A DNA stretch of 64,000 bases, taken from contig NW_020312480.1 of the NCBI RefSeq assembly GCF_002999335.1, forward strand, positions 62,001 through 126,000, given 5' to 3'. The notes beneath the pieces were generated by a model that saw only the letters and a program-made list of their open reading frames with translations, did not search any database and was not told where the DNA came from. Origin of the DNA: Cyclospora cayetanensis (lineage: Eukaryota > Apicomplexa > Conoidasida > Eucoccidiorida > Eimeriidae). The first letter of the stretch is position 1; the number at the start of each line of letters is the position of its first letter. Shown one piece after another: positions 1 to 10,589 of the stretch. The position numbers were made by a program, and so were the translations under genes.

Positions 1-2107
1 CTACGGAATATGATGCGGTCTTGACTGTAACCGCGGATGGATACAGCTTGCATTCGGTATCAAAAGTAAAGAATTCGCATTTGTCTTCTGCTTCGCAAGC
101 GAGTTGACATATAGCATGATTCGGAAGCTTTAACTGCTTGATAAGTGTTCCTACGTAGGCCATCCCAGCACGTTGGCACTTGGGGCATCCAATCTTAGAG
201 CCCGACATCGCATTTTGTTCTTCTCTCCTCCCCGTAAAACCAGTAATGGTCTTCAGCCAGCAGTTGCCATTGCCAGACTTATAGGTGTATGCCCTGCATT
301 GGGGTTCGTGGTAGCAATCCTCTCTACAGGCTGGTTCACCGCCAGGTTTCTGCGCTGTTTTGTAAATATCTCCGCCGTGATAGTCTATATTGAGTTCGAG
401 GCACAGGCCTGAGGTCTTCATGCATCGCTTGGGCCCTGAATCGAAGCTGGCAGAGGTAGCAGGAAGGATTTTAGGGCTCTCGTTGCCTGTCTTGAGATTG
501 CACTGCAGACGGTCCTTATTGAAGGTCCAAAAGTTGCATTTTGGTGTTTTCTGGCATAATGCGAGGCAGCCTTCCGCGTCGCTGGGGTCGTTCGTTGTTA
601 TCACAAAGTTGCTGTTGTTCTGCCACATAATATTCCTCAGGATGCAAGAGGTATCTTCCACGCAGTTTGCTGGCCCCGAAATCAGCGTATCCCCCTCTTC
701 GTCCCCTGCCTCCCCTCTCAGAAAACTGCACACCTTTGTTGCTGTGTCGTAAGTGAAGCGGCTGCATTCTTCCATAAAGGCGCAGCGCTGCCTGCACTCT
801 TCTGCATTCTGCGTGTCTAGCGACCACAGCAAAACGCTAGCTGCCACACTGTATCCCTTGCCTTGACGAAAGCAGGAAGAGCAGGTGCCCCATCCTGTCC
901 GTACAGTGTCTGCTTGGGGTTCCAGGTTGGTCAAGCAGGAGTCTTCCTTCAAGAAACACCTATCGTTTCCCCACCACGTGAAAATCACACATTTCGGCTC
1001 AGCCCTGCAGGCCTCGCGGCAGGCCTCTAGCTCCAAAGTTTCCTTCGAATACCAGGTCTTTTCTAGTGCGGGCGAGTGGAATCCGATGGTGTCGCACGCG
1101 CCAGGGCAGTACTTGGGGCCGCTTGTAATGCCCTCTTCTTCCCGTTCCTCACTAGCATTCTCAAACAGGTCACACTTTCGAGAAGCGGATGCAAAGCTCC
1201 AGGCTCCGCAGTTAGTTGTACTTTGACACCTTAGTTGGCACTCTTCGGCTGTGTCGAGGCCTTGTTCGACCGTGAGGAGCTCTTCGCTGGTCCTGTAGCT
1301 CTTCCCGGTCAGCATGCATTTCGGAGCGCATTCCCTAGGGCCAGAAATAGCAGTTGTACTTGATGTCTTCGTTGCCTCTGCCAAAGCTAAGTGCAGGCTG
1401 CACGTTCCGCTGGCAGTATCGAAGACAAAGGCCTCGCAAGAAGAGCGTTGCTGGCAGAGCATCTGGCAGGCAACAGCGTCCTCTGCTGATGCCGTTTCCA
1501 ATACGCTCCCGGTGTAGGCCACATGCCTGACTGCACAAGACGGTGCTGGATCAATTGCCAACTTATCAACAGAGCAGTCCCGTCTGCCTGAGATCTTGTT
1601 CATTTCCGGGAACTCGATGGCCCCCTTTTTGAACATGTGGCAATCCCAAGTTAAAATGTCAAACGTGAAGTATGAGCAGCTTTCGTCTTCTACACAGAGG
1701 GCTTGACAGTGTGACGCAGACCTGGCTTGACTGGAGCCGAGGGACTCACCCTTGTATGCAACATCGTTTTCTGGGCATTTGAGGCATTCTTTGGGAGCTG
1801 AGGCGACGTTTACCCTGTGTTGCTTCCCAACATAGGGTGGCCCCTTTCGCAGCACACAAATAGAAGACAGTACGTTATGTGTGATAAAGGTACACTCTGA
1901 TTCCTGAGAGCATCGCTCGCGGCAAGCCTGCGGCGTCGACGCTGGGAAACGCGCAAGTTCCTCGCCGGAGTAGTCACTGTTGAATTCAATACAGGTAAAG
2001 CCTATGGGGAAGGCCGGTTGGCCTTCAGAAATGTGCTCACAAGTTGCGATGTAGACGCTGACAGCAAAGGCACCTGCGGTGACCTGCAGGCAGAAGCGCG
2101 ACCTCAT
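1..2107 (-). CDS. Tandem Apple/PAN-domain secreted protein (microneme adhesin-like), 3' end beyond window
   Basis: One uninterrupted frame of 702 codons runs from the ATG at 2107 to the left edge with no stop. The N-terminus (MRSRFCLQVTAGAFAVSVYI) fits a secretory signal peptide. At least nine consecutive Cys-rich modules of about 70-80 residues follow. Each has the Apple pattern: an early Cys, then CxxxC (for example CQLAC, CREAC, CQALC), C-x-x-F-T/V-F/Y in the core (CSYFTFD, CEFFTFD, CNFWTFN), and a closing Cys usually after SGPxxC or SGxxxC. The ninth module is cut by the edge. In coccidia such arrays occur in micronemal adhesins (the EtMIC5 and Toxoplasma MIC4 type), where Apple domains bind host-cell glycans during invasion. 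The family assignment rests on cysteine spacing. Identity with MIC5 is possible but not shown. No intron is needed over 2.1 kb, which is unusual beside its neighbours. Confidence 0.85.
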   Translation of the reverse strand, partial: MRSRFCLQVTAGAFAVSVYIATCEHISEGQPAFPIGFTCIEFNSDYSGEELARFPASTPQACRERCSQESECTFITHNVLSSICVLRKGPPYVGKQHRVNVASAPKECLKCPENDVAYKGESLGSSQARSASHCQALCVEDESCSYFTFDILTWDCHMFKKGAIEFPEMNKISGRRDCSVDKLAIDPAPSCAVRHVAYTGSVLETASAEDAVACQMLCQQRSSCEAFVFDTASGTCSLHLALAEATKTSSTTAISGPRECAPKCMLTGKSYRTSEELLTVEQGLDTAEECQLRCQSTTNCGAWSFASASRKCDLFENASEEREEEGITSGPKYCPGACDTIGFHSPALEKTWYSKETLELEACREACRAEPKCVIFTWWGNDRCFLKEDSCLTNLEPQADTVRTGWGTCSSCFRQGKGYSVAASVLLWSLDTQNAEECRQRCAFMEECSRFTYDTATKVCSFLRGEAGDEEGDTLISGPANCVEDTSCILRNIMWQNNSNFVITTNDPSDAEGCLALCQKTPKCNFWTFNKDRLQCNLKTGNESPKILPATSASFDSGPKRCMKTSGLCLELNIDYHGGDIYKTAQKPGGEPACREDCYHEPQCRAYTYKSGNGNCWLKTITGFTGRREEQNAMSGSKIGCPKCQRAGMAYVGTLIKQLKLPNHAICQLACEAEDKCEFFTFDTECKLYPSAVTVKTASYSV

Positions 2108-3329
2108 CGTGATGCACAGAAAGGGGGAATAAAAAAAGAACAGACACGCCAGGGAGAAATAAGAGCGCTTAGAAAATGCAATCGAATATGTCCTAGAAAC
2201 CTCAAGGACCGAGGTAGGAAAGGAGCAGCAAATCGCGCAGAGTCACTTTCCCGCTACCATCACCAGCTAGTGAGTGTGCGGGTGAGGAGAGAAAAAGGAG
2301 GTCTAGATGGCTTTGTCGGGAGCTCTTTCGCACCAAACTTAAGAAATATACTTTAGGATATATTGGCATATTCCATTAAATTTTACGAAAGAGCCAGAAT
2401 TAAGTGTTTTTCCGCCATATGAATGGCTTGGTCGAGGGAGGCCGGGACGGTACTATCGAGACCCACATTGGCTTGATACAGAACCAGCAAATGGTGCTGT
2501 TTAAAAACCGCACCCCTCCACCTTTTGAGTAAAGTCAGTGGGATGGTTCTTGAAATAGAAAAACATCAAACTTTTAGCCAGGGGTTCGCCTGAGACGGAA
2601 ACGTATTGCCAACAGTGAGAGACAATGCCACCAGCTAGCCAGTATTGCAACGATTGTACTTCCCCTTTCTACCTCCTTTATTCCACGTCGCAGCTCATCT
2701 GTGTGATCCTTCTAAGTGATCTACCATCAGAACCTAATATTAAAGCATATGCAACAAAAAGTGATCCAGACAGCAGCAGCCCGGTGGAGCACTCGTAAAA
2801 GAGACAGCTTAGGGGCTCTAAACAAGACATCAATGTTGCTGCATGTGTTCGACAGCAGCAAGATGATATCAGTTGGATGATATTACAGATGCATTAACTC
2901 AATTCGCGAAGCAAAATAAAACGTCAAGTGACCCTTGAAGAGGAGAAATTATAGCTTTCTCCTGGCAGCGTTTTGTTTCTGGTTTCTTATGTATAGTTAC
3001 GCAGAATCTCGACTTATGTGGATAGACTCAAACGTTGCAGCATGACACTAAAGCTTCCTAATGCATCTGTTTCGCAGCTTTGGAGACACTAGTCCGACAA
3101 AGGCCGGCTGCTCTGTATTGCCCCCAACATTCGCGTTCGTTTTCTTTTCCGGCACTCTCGCGCGCTGACCTCGGTCTCCTAAACTGAGAAGCCATGCATT
3201 TCGCAAACGAAAGACTATTCCTAGATCTTCCGAGAAAAGAATCTCCATCCCATGACCCAATCAAGGGCTGACGGAATGAGCTATGCTGTTTCCCCCCAAA
3301 AGTTCTAGCATTCCCCTTTTCTCAATTTA

Positions 3330-4420
3330 CAGTGCTCTGGCATGAGCACTGCGGAAGGAAGGACAGTGCGAGTGCAAGTTGAGCTGCACACTCCAGGCAT
3401 TCGCAAAGGGGCATACAGGCAGCTACCCAAAGCACAGTAACCCACCGTGCATTAATGCGGCGGGGCGCCTTTCCTTCTGCACGACGAATCCAACAACGGT
3501 ATCGCCAAGCCCTCCACACAAAGCCGAAAACTATAGCGTCATTCATTACACGACTCCACTGGTAACTTTCCACGCATAGCTTCGCCCAACCATCTAAAGT
3601 CAGGATGTGAAGGCCTTAGCTGCACTTACATATTTTTCACCACACTGGGAATATGCAGTTGAGATTTGGTGGACAATTGACTATTTGGCTCGGCTGGTTG
3701 TAGATAAATATTTCTTATTGCAAAGTAGTGCGGATTGATACAAGAAGATGCACCGTTTTGTGGGTGTGTGGTAGATGCTATGCACACCTTACTGTGAGTG
3801 CTCAGAGTGCTTGGAGGGGGCAGCAATGCACACCCTAGCTGGCCCTCTCCCCTCATGTGGGAGCTCTGAGAGGAGCGGGCACGAGAAGAAGGGAGCTATT
3901 TTTCAAGCACGCCGTAACTTCGTACTCAATAGCTGTGGGGTTATTGTGTTACCCTACGTAGACCATAGAGAAAGCGCTACACAACTTTTTCCTCTGTCTA
4001 GTGCCTATGGCTTGTAGTACACTATATATATATATGTACCTGTTGAAGCGTTCTTCTGTTGGCAGTAAGACTGCAGTTCAGCGGAAAAGGTGTTCTTTTG
4101 GACTGGAAGGAAGCATTTGATGACGCTGCGCTGTTCGATTTTTGGAGCGGCTGTTGGGTATTCCTGAGAACTGTATCAGACCAAGGTGCACTTTGCCAGT
4201 TTCTACTGCACTGTGTGTGTTCTCTCGCTGTCATTCCCTCCCCTCACGCGCAGCCCTGAGGCCCGGAAGACGAGAAGAACGAAGCTACATGGCCTGTAGG
4301 TGGTGCCTGGCGTGGCTGCACCCTCTAGGAGCACTGAGATCATGCGCAACTAGCAGCACATGGCATCTAGCGCATACGCACACATCATTGGCTCTTACTG
4401 CATGGTGCAAACTCTCCTCG
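3330..4420. repeat. Cluster of degenerate dispersed-repeat copies in both orientations
   Basis: The stretch 3725-3990 resembles, in the same orientation, the LTR-like repeats at about 32.9, 38.0, 49.2 and 54.0 kb. All share the order of a CAATACAAG/GATACAAG-like start, a GTGCGTG/TGCTATG core, a GGGGGC(A)GC block, a CCCTCTCCCCT-like block and GACCATAGAGAAAG-like or related ends. The stretches 3370-3480 and 4260-4400 resemble the same core when reverse-complemented, including TAGATGCCATG and GTGCTCCTAGAGGG motifs. I compared these by eye only, and divergence is high. They look like solo or fragmentary LTRs of the retroelements further right. Confidence 0.4.
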
Positions 4421-5688
4421 ACGGCCCGAAAGGCATGCGAACAACCGCACTAAATAGTATGTGCTTTACGAATTCTTGGTAGAAATTGCGAGTGCAGTAG
4501 GAGCAAGCGGAGTGAACCCGCTTCGCTGACTACAAAGAGAGTTGAAACCCTGGTGTGCGCGCGGTGTGGGGGCTGCGAAGAGGCTATGGCCACTACTGCC
4601 CACCGCATCATTAAGGAGCACATAAGACAGCCGGCCTTCAGGCTTCTCAAGGCAATTAACAGAAGGTCCCCGCGTACTTGTGGGGAGCAGCGAGTCGACT
4701 TGGGAGAAGGCAGGGCCTGTCTCGGCAATGAGGGCTTTTCTGGCTCCAAAGGGTGACACAGGGAGCAGCGCACAAAATACACGCAGCACTACAGGGGTCC
4801 TCGGGTGCGCAAGCAGCGCTTTAGGAGTTTTCCACTACGGCAGTTTCTCTGAGAGGGGAACAGCTGTGCTGCCGGTGCTTCTCTGCCTCAGTGTAGCCGC
4901 GTTTGTCTGCGTGGCAGCACCAGGAGCCCAAACACGCTGGCCCCGACGCCTCTCCGCAACAGGCCATTAAAATCGAAAATAGATAATTCGAAGGTGTGGG
5001 GAGCTTGCAGGCTCCTGCTGGTTGTGCTCTCGCTATTACACATAACCCCCGGATCCCATACACAGCAGCAGGGAGCCGCACGGGCTGCGGCTGCATGCTG
5101 CTCGATGCTGCTGCTGCCGCTGTTGCTGCTGCAGCTCCTGGCCACAATGCGAATGCACGCGACGATATCAGCCCCGCGGTAATTTAAAGGACTCTTATTG
5201 GCTGTGAGTTGCTGCAGAGATCCCGATAGTTGCACCGGCAACAACGGCAGCTGCGGCAGCCGCCGCAGCAGTAGCAGCAGCAGCAGCAAAAGATTGCGGG
5301 CAGACTTTCTTCTGGCTTTCTAACTGCTTTCCTGAATCGCACTGCCCCTGCGGCAACAACGTCCTCGTCCCTCCTTTATTCCTCGGTGGAGTGTTGCTGC
5401 TCTGCGGAGGACTGTGCCCTGGAAGCCCAAGTGCTTCTCTCCCCTTTTTAAGGCTCTGGTCTGAAACCATCGCGAGCAGCAGCAGCAGCAGCCGCAGCCG
5501 CAACAACAGCAACACCACGTGCAACAGCAGCGGCACCAAAAGCGTGTGCAACACCAGCAGCTGCTGCAACAGGTGCAGCAGTAGCAGCAGGGGCAGGGGC
5601 AGGTGTCTGCTGCTGTTGTTCGCGTGCGTATATATACATACATATATCTACATATCTATCAGTGTACATAGATAATACCCATACATAG

Positions 5689-5740
5689 ATACGCATCTAT
5701 ACGCATCTATACGCATTTATACGCATCTACACGCATGCCC
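5689..5740. repeat. Short tandem repeat, unit near ACGCATCTAT
   Basis: About five imperfect copies of the 10-mer ACGCATCTAT (variants ACGCATTTAT and ACGCATCTAC) follow a TATATAC/TATCTACA-rich stretch. They lie 145 bp upstream of the proposed start of the RGG/polyQ gene. It is a simple-sequence repeat with no function visible. Confidence 0.7.
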
Positions 5741-5884
5741 TATAAACATCAATATCTAGGAACTGATATTTACATACACCTTGACGTACACTTCGTTCAG
5801 AGGCATCGCACGACCTCTTGTATCTAGGGGCCCGCTTTGGCTCACTACGCCCTTTGCTGGTGCTGTTTCTCCATTGCTACGACG

Positions 5885-6374
5885 ATGTCTGTCCCCCCCT
5901 GGCGATCTGGAGCCTTTGGACTTCACCAAGCGTAAGTTGCCCGTTCGGCTGTCGAGAACCTGTCTCAGTAGCTGCTGCTCGAAGCGCTGGCGTATGTAGT
6001 ACAGATCCTCGTGTTAGCGACGCTCCCGTAGGTAGCGCATGCAGCTGATGAAGATCAAGGGTCTTTTTTCTCGCTGTTCGTCCATGCCGTGCTGCAGCAA
6101 CGCTGGCTATGGAGCCTCCACACTTGCTGCCGCTGCTGGCACCGCCTCTTGGACGCCGCAGCAGCAGCAACAGCAGCAGATGCTGCTGCAGCAGCAGCAC
6201 GAGCAGCAGATGCTGTTGCAGCACCAACAGCAGTTGCAGCAACAGCAACAGCAGCAGCGGCTGCAGCAGCAGCAGGAGATGCAGCAACAGCACCACCTGC
6301 ATCAGCATCAGCATCTGCAGCAAGATCATCCTCCTCCTCATCATCAGCACGACCTTCATCATCCTCACCCCCAT

Positions 6375-6406
<32 letters not shown>

Positions 6407-8368
6407 CGAGGCCCAGCAGTGGCATGCAAGCAACGCCCCTATAGCGTCTGCGCCTTGGCATCAGCAGCAAGCGCAGCAGCAAATGCAAGAGCAGGCAGCT
6501 GCTGCCGCTCCGTGGAAGCACCTGCAGCAGGGAGCTCCGTGGCAACAGCAGCAGCAGCAACAGCAGCAGCTGCAGCAGCAGCAACAACAGCTGCAGCAGC
6601 AGCAGTCTCACCACCTCCATGAGGCGTATGGCCTTGAATATGCGCAGCCTCAGCAGCAGCGGCAGCAGCCGCCGTCGCACATGCAGCATCAGCAGCAGCT
6701 TCAGGAGGAGCGCAAGCGAGTGATGCCCACAAAGGAGGCAAGAGATCCTCGTGGGGGTCGTAGAGCAGCAGGTAGGCACGATGTGAACCCCGAAGCTCCC
6801 CAGTTCTCTCGACATGATGGCCACCTCATCCCGCAGCAGCAGCAGCAGAGCGGCAGCATTCCTTGGCTTCGTTCTGCGGATCGGGGGAGCTCTCCCGGAG
6901 GCTACGCCTCGTACCCTCAGGGGCCCCCCGCTGCCTATTTGGAAACAGGAGAGGAGCGAGCCAGTGGCCTTCTTGAACAGCGCGTTGAGAGCAGCAGTCA
7001 AGGGGCGGAGGCGAGACACCCCGGGAGGGGCCTCTTGACGGCCAGCGGCGAATGGCAAACTTTCAGGGGCCCCTCCTCAGATGCTCGTCGCGGGTATCGC
7101 GATCGAGCGAAGGACGAGGAGAGCTGCCCCTCGAGAGTCAGAGTCGGGAGAGGGGCCTCTGAAGGACCCCGTTCGACCAGCGGGTCACTCTATGACGACG
7201 GGGAGGGCGGGGGGGCCCCCTACTGGGGCGGCGGCAACGAGGGGCCCGGGGGGGGCCCCTACAGGGGCGGTGGGGGCGAGGGGCTCGGGGGGGGCCCCTA
7301 TAGGGAGTCGAGGCGGCACGAGCGCGAGAGGTCTCCGTGGAACGAACGGCACGGAGCAGGAGAACAAGGAGGGCCCTTTCGGGAGTACCGAGAGCGGAGG
7401 GGCCCCTCGGAAACTCGCAAGGAGAACGCCTGGGGATCTTGGGGGCTAAGCAGTCGGGGTGGCCGCGAAGCTGCATCCCGCGGGTCGTACCGAGGCAGCA
7501 GGGGGCCCCCCCCGAGGCGGGAGTCTCACAGCAGCGAGGCGTACGCCGAAGGGGGGGGGGGGGCCCGTACCACGCGGGGGCCCCCTCCGATGCCAGGGGG
7601 TCGAGCAGCAGCCACGTGCGTCGTTCCCGGGGAGGCGGCGCTGCTGACGGCAGTCATCTTGCCCGCGAAAGACGCAGGAGCCGCAGCAGTGTTCGCGAGG
7701 GGCCGCCTCCTTATCAGAGTCGAGGAGGGGGGGGCCCCCCGTATCGTGAGGAGCGGCACAACGGGCCCTCTAGCAGGGGCGGGGGGGCCTCCCGAGGGGG
7801 CCCTCCCTCTCGCGGCGTTGGGGGCCCTCGAGGAGGCGGAGAACGGAGAGCTGCAGATCCAAGGAACGCCCCCTCCGTGCACGCCTACGGGGTGCAACAA
7901 CCCCCGCACGGTGGGCCTCTTGACGGCCAAGGGGGGAGGCCCGTGAGGGGCCCCCCGGAGGGGCCCCCGCTCGCGGGGCCCGTGCGGGGCGGGTCTCCCA
8001 AGTGGGAGGGCCCTCTTCCGCCTTTTGGGGGTGGCCCCTTTCCCGGGGGGCCCCCGTTCTTTGGGAGGGAGGGGGGAGGAGGAGGAGGCATTCCTCATGG
8101 GCTGCACCCCCCTCCCTACGCGAGCATGCCTCAGCAGCCGTACAGGGAGGGCCCCCGTGAGGGGGGCCCCCCCCCTCCCTCACGGTCTGCGAGGGACAGA
8201 GGCGGCCATTCGCACCGCGACGTTGGAGGTGGCAGGGGGCGGTGGCATGGCTCTCCTCGGGGGGGCCCCCCGCCTCATGAAGAGGTTTGGATGGGCAGCG
8301 ATAGGCCGTATCTGCAGCAGCACAGCAATTTGAGCGTTCGAAGAAAAGAAGGCGACCAGCACGTGTAG
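5885..8368 (+). CDS. PolyQ and RGG/GGP-rich protein, two exons, frameshift in a G tract
   Basis: Exon 1 is 5885-5931, starting MSVPPWRSGAFGLHQ and ending at a strong GTAAGT donor. Exon 2 begins at 6098 after CTGCTGCAG, and the junction is phase-consistent, reading on into NAGYGASTLAAAAGT. Roughly 190 residues of Gln/His-rich sequence follow. The C-terminal half is rich in Arg-Gly-Gly, Gly-Gly-Pro-Tyr and Arg-Gly-Pro-Pro, of the kind found in RNA-binding proteins. No RRM or other folded domain is visible. The frame used up to the 13-G run at 7551-7563 ends with unlike sequence. The frame continuing the same RGG/GGPY composition, stopping at 8368, is displaced by one base there. The tract thus reads as one G too few (or two too many), more likely a homopolymer sequencing error than a real break. 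About 770 residues if joined. Function is unknown; an RNA-associated role is inferred only from composition. Confidence 0.6.
7551..7563 (+). other. G13 homopolymer at an apparent frameshift
   Basis: Thirteen consecutive G residues sit inside the RGG-rich coding region. Coding composition (GGGGPYHAGAPSD, SRGGG, GGPP repeats) moves from the frame used upstream to another frame exactly here. No convincing splice donor and acceptor flank it. Confidence 0.7.
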
Positions 8369-8526
8369 GGCCTGCTCCTCGCTTGCTGGGGGGTGACTGC
8401 GGCTGCTTTTGCTGCTGAGCTTGTTGCTCGAGGGTTCAGGATGTCTCTTTGTTTCATAGGCCTCTGCTGTGCTGATCTTCCCTATGCTGTGGGGTGTTCA
8501 GAGGTGCTCCCCAGGACGGGAGGAGC

Positions 8527-9207
8527 ATGTGGCTGGTGAGCGACACGGTGTACATACACCCGGAGCAGGAGACGCAGCGGCTCCTGGAGATGTGGCAACA
8601 GTTTGCCGCCGCTCTCAGGGAGGCACAGGCGCATCAGCAACGGGAGGCGAAACACAGGCAGGAACACATGCAGCAGCAGCAACAGCAGCACAAGCAACAG
8701 CACGAGGCAGAACTGCATCGATCGGAGCTCCCGCAGCATCAACAACAGCCTAACGAAGAGCATCAAGAGCAACAGCAGGAGGACGAAGTAGAGCAGCAGC
8801 AGCAGCAAGAGGAGCAGCAGCAGGAGGAGCAGCAGCAAGAGGAGCAGCAGCAAGAGGAGCAGCAGCAGGAGGAGCAGCAGCAAGAGGAATTGCAGCAAGG
8901 GGAGCAGCAACAGCAAGAGCAGCAGCAGCAAGAGCAACACCAGCAAGAGCAACACCAGCAAGAGCAGCAAGAGCAGCAAGAGCAGCAAGAGCAGCAAGAG
9001 CAGCGAGAGCAGCAACAAGAGGAGCAGCAACCGAAGCAGCTGCCGGAAAGCGCCGAGCAGCAGGAGCAGGAGCAGCAGCCTGCTACTGAAGGTGCTCAAG
9101 GTTTAAAGGCAGGAGAGCAAGAACAGGAGCAGCAGCAGGAGGAGCTTCGTTCTTCTGCTGCAACTTTGTCATGCGCCGCCGCAGCAGGAGCAGCAGCAGG
9201 AGCAGCA

Positions 9208-9247
<40 letters not shown>

Positions 9248-9468
9248 GAGGATCGGCAGCTTCGAGACTAGCAGCTCTCGAGGAGAAGAAGCGAGCAGCC
9301 TTATGGCCTCCCCGTTTGCCTCGTGCGTGGAGGGGCCCTCGTGGACCGAGGGGCCGTCCAGCGGTGCTTTTGACTTCGCTGCCTAATCTGAGGGTGAATT
9401 TCTTGAGGCAGCTTCTGCTGCAGCACTTCGCAAAGTGGAGGGCGCCTCCTACCGCCTTGTTTTTGAGT
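8527..9468 (+). CDS. Glu/Gln-rich coding block, 5' part of an unresolved multi-exon gene
   Basis: The frame starts at the ATG at 8527 (MWLVSDTVYIHPEQETQRLL), followed by a helix-like segment (EMWQQFAAALREAQAHQQRE). About 150 residues of EEQQQ, EQQQQ and EQHQQ repeats coded by CAG/CAA/GAG come next; this would form charged coiled coil or disordered chain. From about 9170 a second frame looks more protein-like (SFETSSSRGEEASSLMASPF). A third stretch (EGEFLEAASAAALRKVEGA) ends at a clear GTAAGC donor after 9468. At least one small intron or frame change therefore lies between 9150 and 9400 and I could not place it. An acceptor at 8518 (CCCCAG) would allow upstream exons. I do not recognise the family. 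Confidence 0.45.
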
Positions 9469-10090
9469 AAGCGGCAGGCTGGTTGTGTTTTCTGCGGTCA
9501 AGTTGCTCTGAAGGCGTTTTCGGTTGTGCAGGGGTGTGTTCTCCCGCTTCGCCTTCCAGCCCTTGGGCTTTCTCTTTTCTCTCTGTCTACCTCCGTATGT
9601 ATGACTCTTTCTATTTCTCCCTCTGTCTGTCTCCGTATGCATGTCTCTGTGTCTTTCTCTCTCTGTCTGTCTCCGTATGCATGTCTCTGTGTCTTTCTCT
9701 TTCTCTCTGTCTGTCTGTCTCCGCATGTCTCTTTATCTCTCTCTTTCTCTCTGTCTGTCTGTCTCCGCATGTCTCTTTATCTCTCTCTTTCTCTCTGTCT
9801 GTCTGTCTCCGCATGTCTCTTTATCTCTCTCTTTCTCTCTGTCTGTCTGTCTCCGCATGTCTCTTTATCTCTCTCTTTTTCTCTGTCTGTCTGTCTCCGT
9901 ATGCATGTCTCTTTATCTCTCTCTTTCTCTCTGTCTGTCTCTCTCCGCATGTCTCTTTATCTCTCTCTTTCTCTCTGTCTGTCTGTCTGTCTCCGTATGC
10001 ATGTCTCTTTATCTCTCTCTTTCTCTCTGTCTGTCTGTCTCCGTATGCATGTCTCTTTATCTCTCTCTTTCTCTCTGTCTGTCTGCCGCA
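9469..10090 (+). repeat. Pyrimidine minisatellite, 44-bp unit, in a probable intron
   Basis: From about 9586 to 10085 the plus strand is almost purely C/T. It is built from a unit of about 44 bp that starts CCGCATGTCTCTTTATCTCT and continues with CTCT and GTCT runs. Units begin at 9721, 9765, 9809 and 9853. Later units carry the variant CCGTATGCATG and differ in the number of GTCT steps. The array lies between a GTAAGC donor (9469) and a CTGCCGCAG acceptor (10090), so it forms the body and polypyrimidine tract of an intron. Long Ser/Leu/Cys-repeating frames across it are by-products of the repeat. Confidence 0.75.
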
Positions 10091-10498
10091 GGCGTATGCC
10101 CCTCGAGCGGCCGCTGCGGCGGCTGGGGAGCAGTGCTGCTCGCTTCGCTCGACGCCCTTCGGCAGTTTCTGCGTATCCCCCTGTTTACGTGGACGGTAGA
10201 GGATGCGGCGGCTACCCTCTCTGCGCTCCGACAGAAGCGCCAGCTGCAGCTTCTGCTCCCGCAGCAGCAGCGGCAGCAGAAGCTGCAGAAGGGGCCGGAG
10301 CAAGAGGCGCTTCCAGCCGGAGGCAGTGGAGGCTTCTCCGCTGTAGCCACAGCAGCAGAAGCAACGGCTGCCTCGTCGACGGCGCATGCAGCGGTGCTGC
10401 CTGACGCTAGAAGCGAACGTGGAAAGGGAGAAAGATCCGTTCAGCTGCATTTGCTGCTGTGGCCAGAGGGGCAGCTTCGTCTGGATGCGCGCAGTCTG
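10091..10498 (+). CDS. Internal exon of the unresolved plus-strand gene
   Basis: The exon lies between the acceptor CTGCCGCAG (10090) and a GTAAGG donor at 10499. The most protein-like frame reads LLASLDALRQFLRIPLFTW, then VEDAAATLSALRQKRQLQLL, then Gln-rich and Ala/Ser-rich sequence, and ends SVQLHLLLWPEGQLRLDARS just before the donor. If spliced at 10091 this frame needs a phase-1 upstream donor. The visible donor at 9469 gives phase 2 in its best frame, so an upstream boundary is mis-set or a small exon is missing. The amphipathic segment resembles no domain I can name. Confidence 0.45.
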
Positions 10499-10589
10499 TA
10501 AGGCTCTCCTCACGGTGTTTTCCTGCTCCCTCTCTAGCGCTCGAGAAGCTTGGGGGTGTGAGGGGGGGAAGCACTTTTAGATTTATCTT

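Larger units (their letters stand above)
2108..5884. other. Intergenic: upstream region, dispersed repeats, CAG/CTG-rich patch
   Basis: No reading frame here has family-like content. 2108-3300 is AT-richer and featureless, and would hold the promoter of the Apple-domain gene. 3330-4420 carries degenerate copies of a dispersed repeat (listed separately). 5090-5590 is rich in CTG, then CAG. On the plus strand part of it reads as a Gln-rich stretch broken by stops, so it may be an unresolved upstream exon or UTR. 5630-5740 holds ATAC/CATCTAT-type simple repeats. Confidence 0.5.

Noticed and set aside
5877..7058. Long minus-strand frame rich in Leu opposite the polyQ region
   Set aside because: It is the complement of CAG repeats read as CTG/Leu. 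The plus strand has the coherent exon structure and RGG composition.
8482..9099. Minus-strand poly-Leu frame resembling multiple membrane spans
   Set aside because: It is an antisense shadow of the Glu/Gln repeats (CTG/CTC), not a membrane protein.
9483..10199. Ser/Leu/Cys-repeat frames and possible CRISPR-like array
   Set aside because: The 44-bp C/T units are contiguous with no unique spacers, so this is a minisatellite. Frames across it exist only because the repeat lacks stops.
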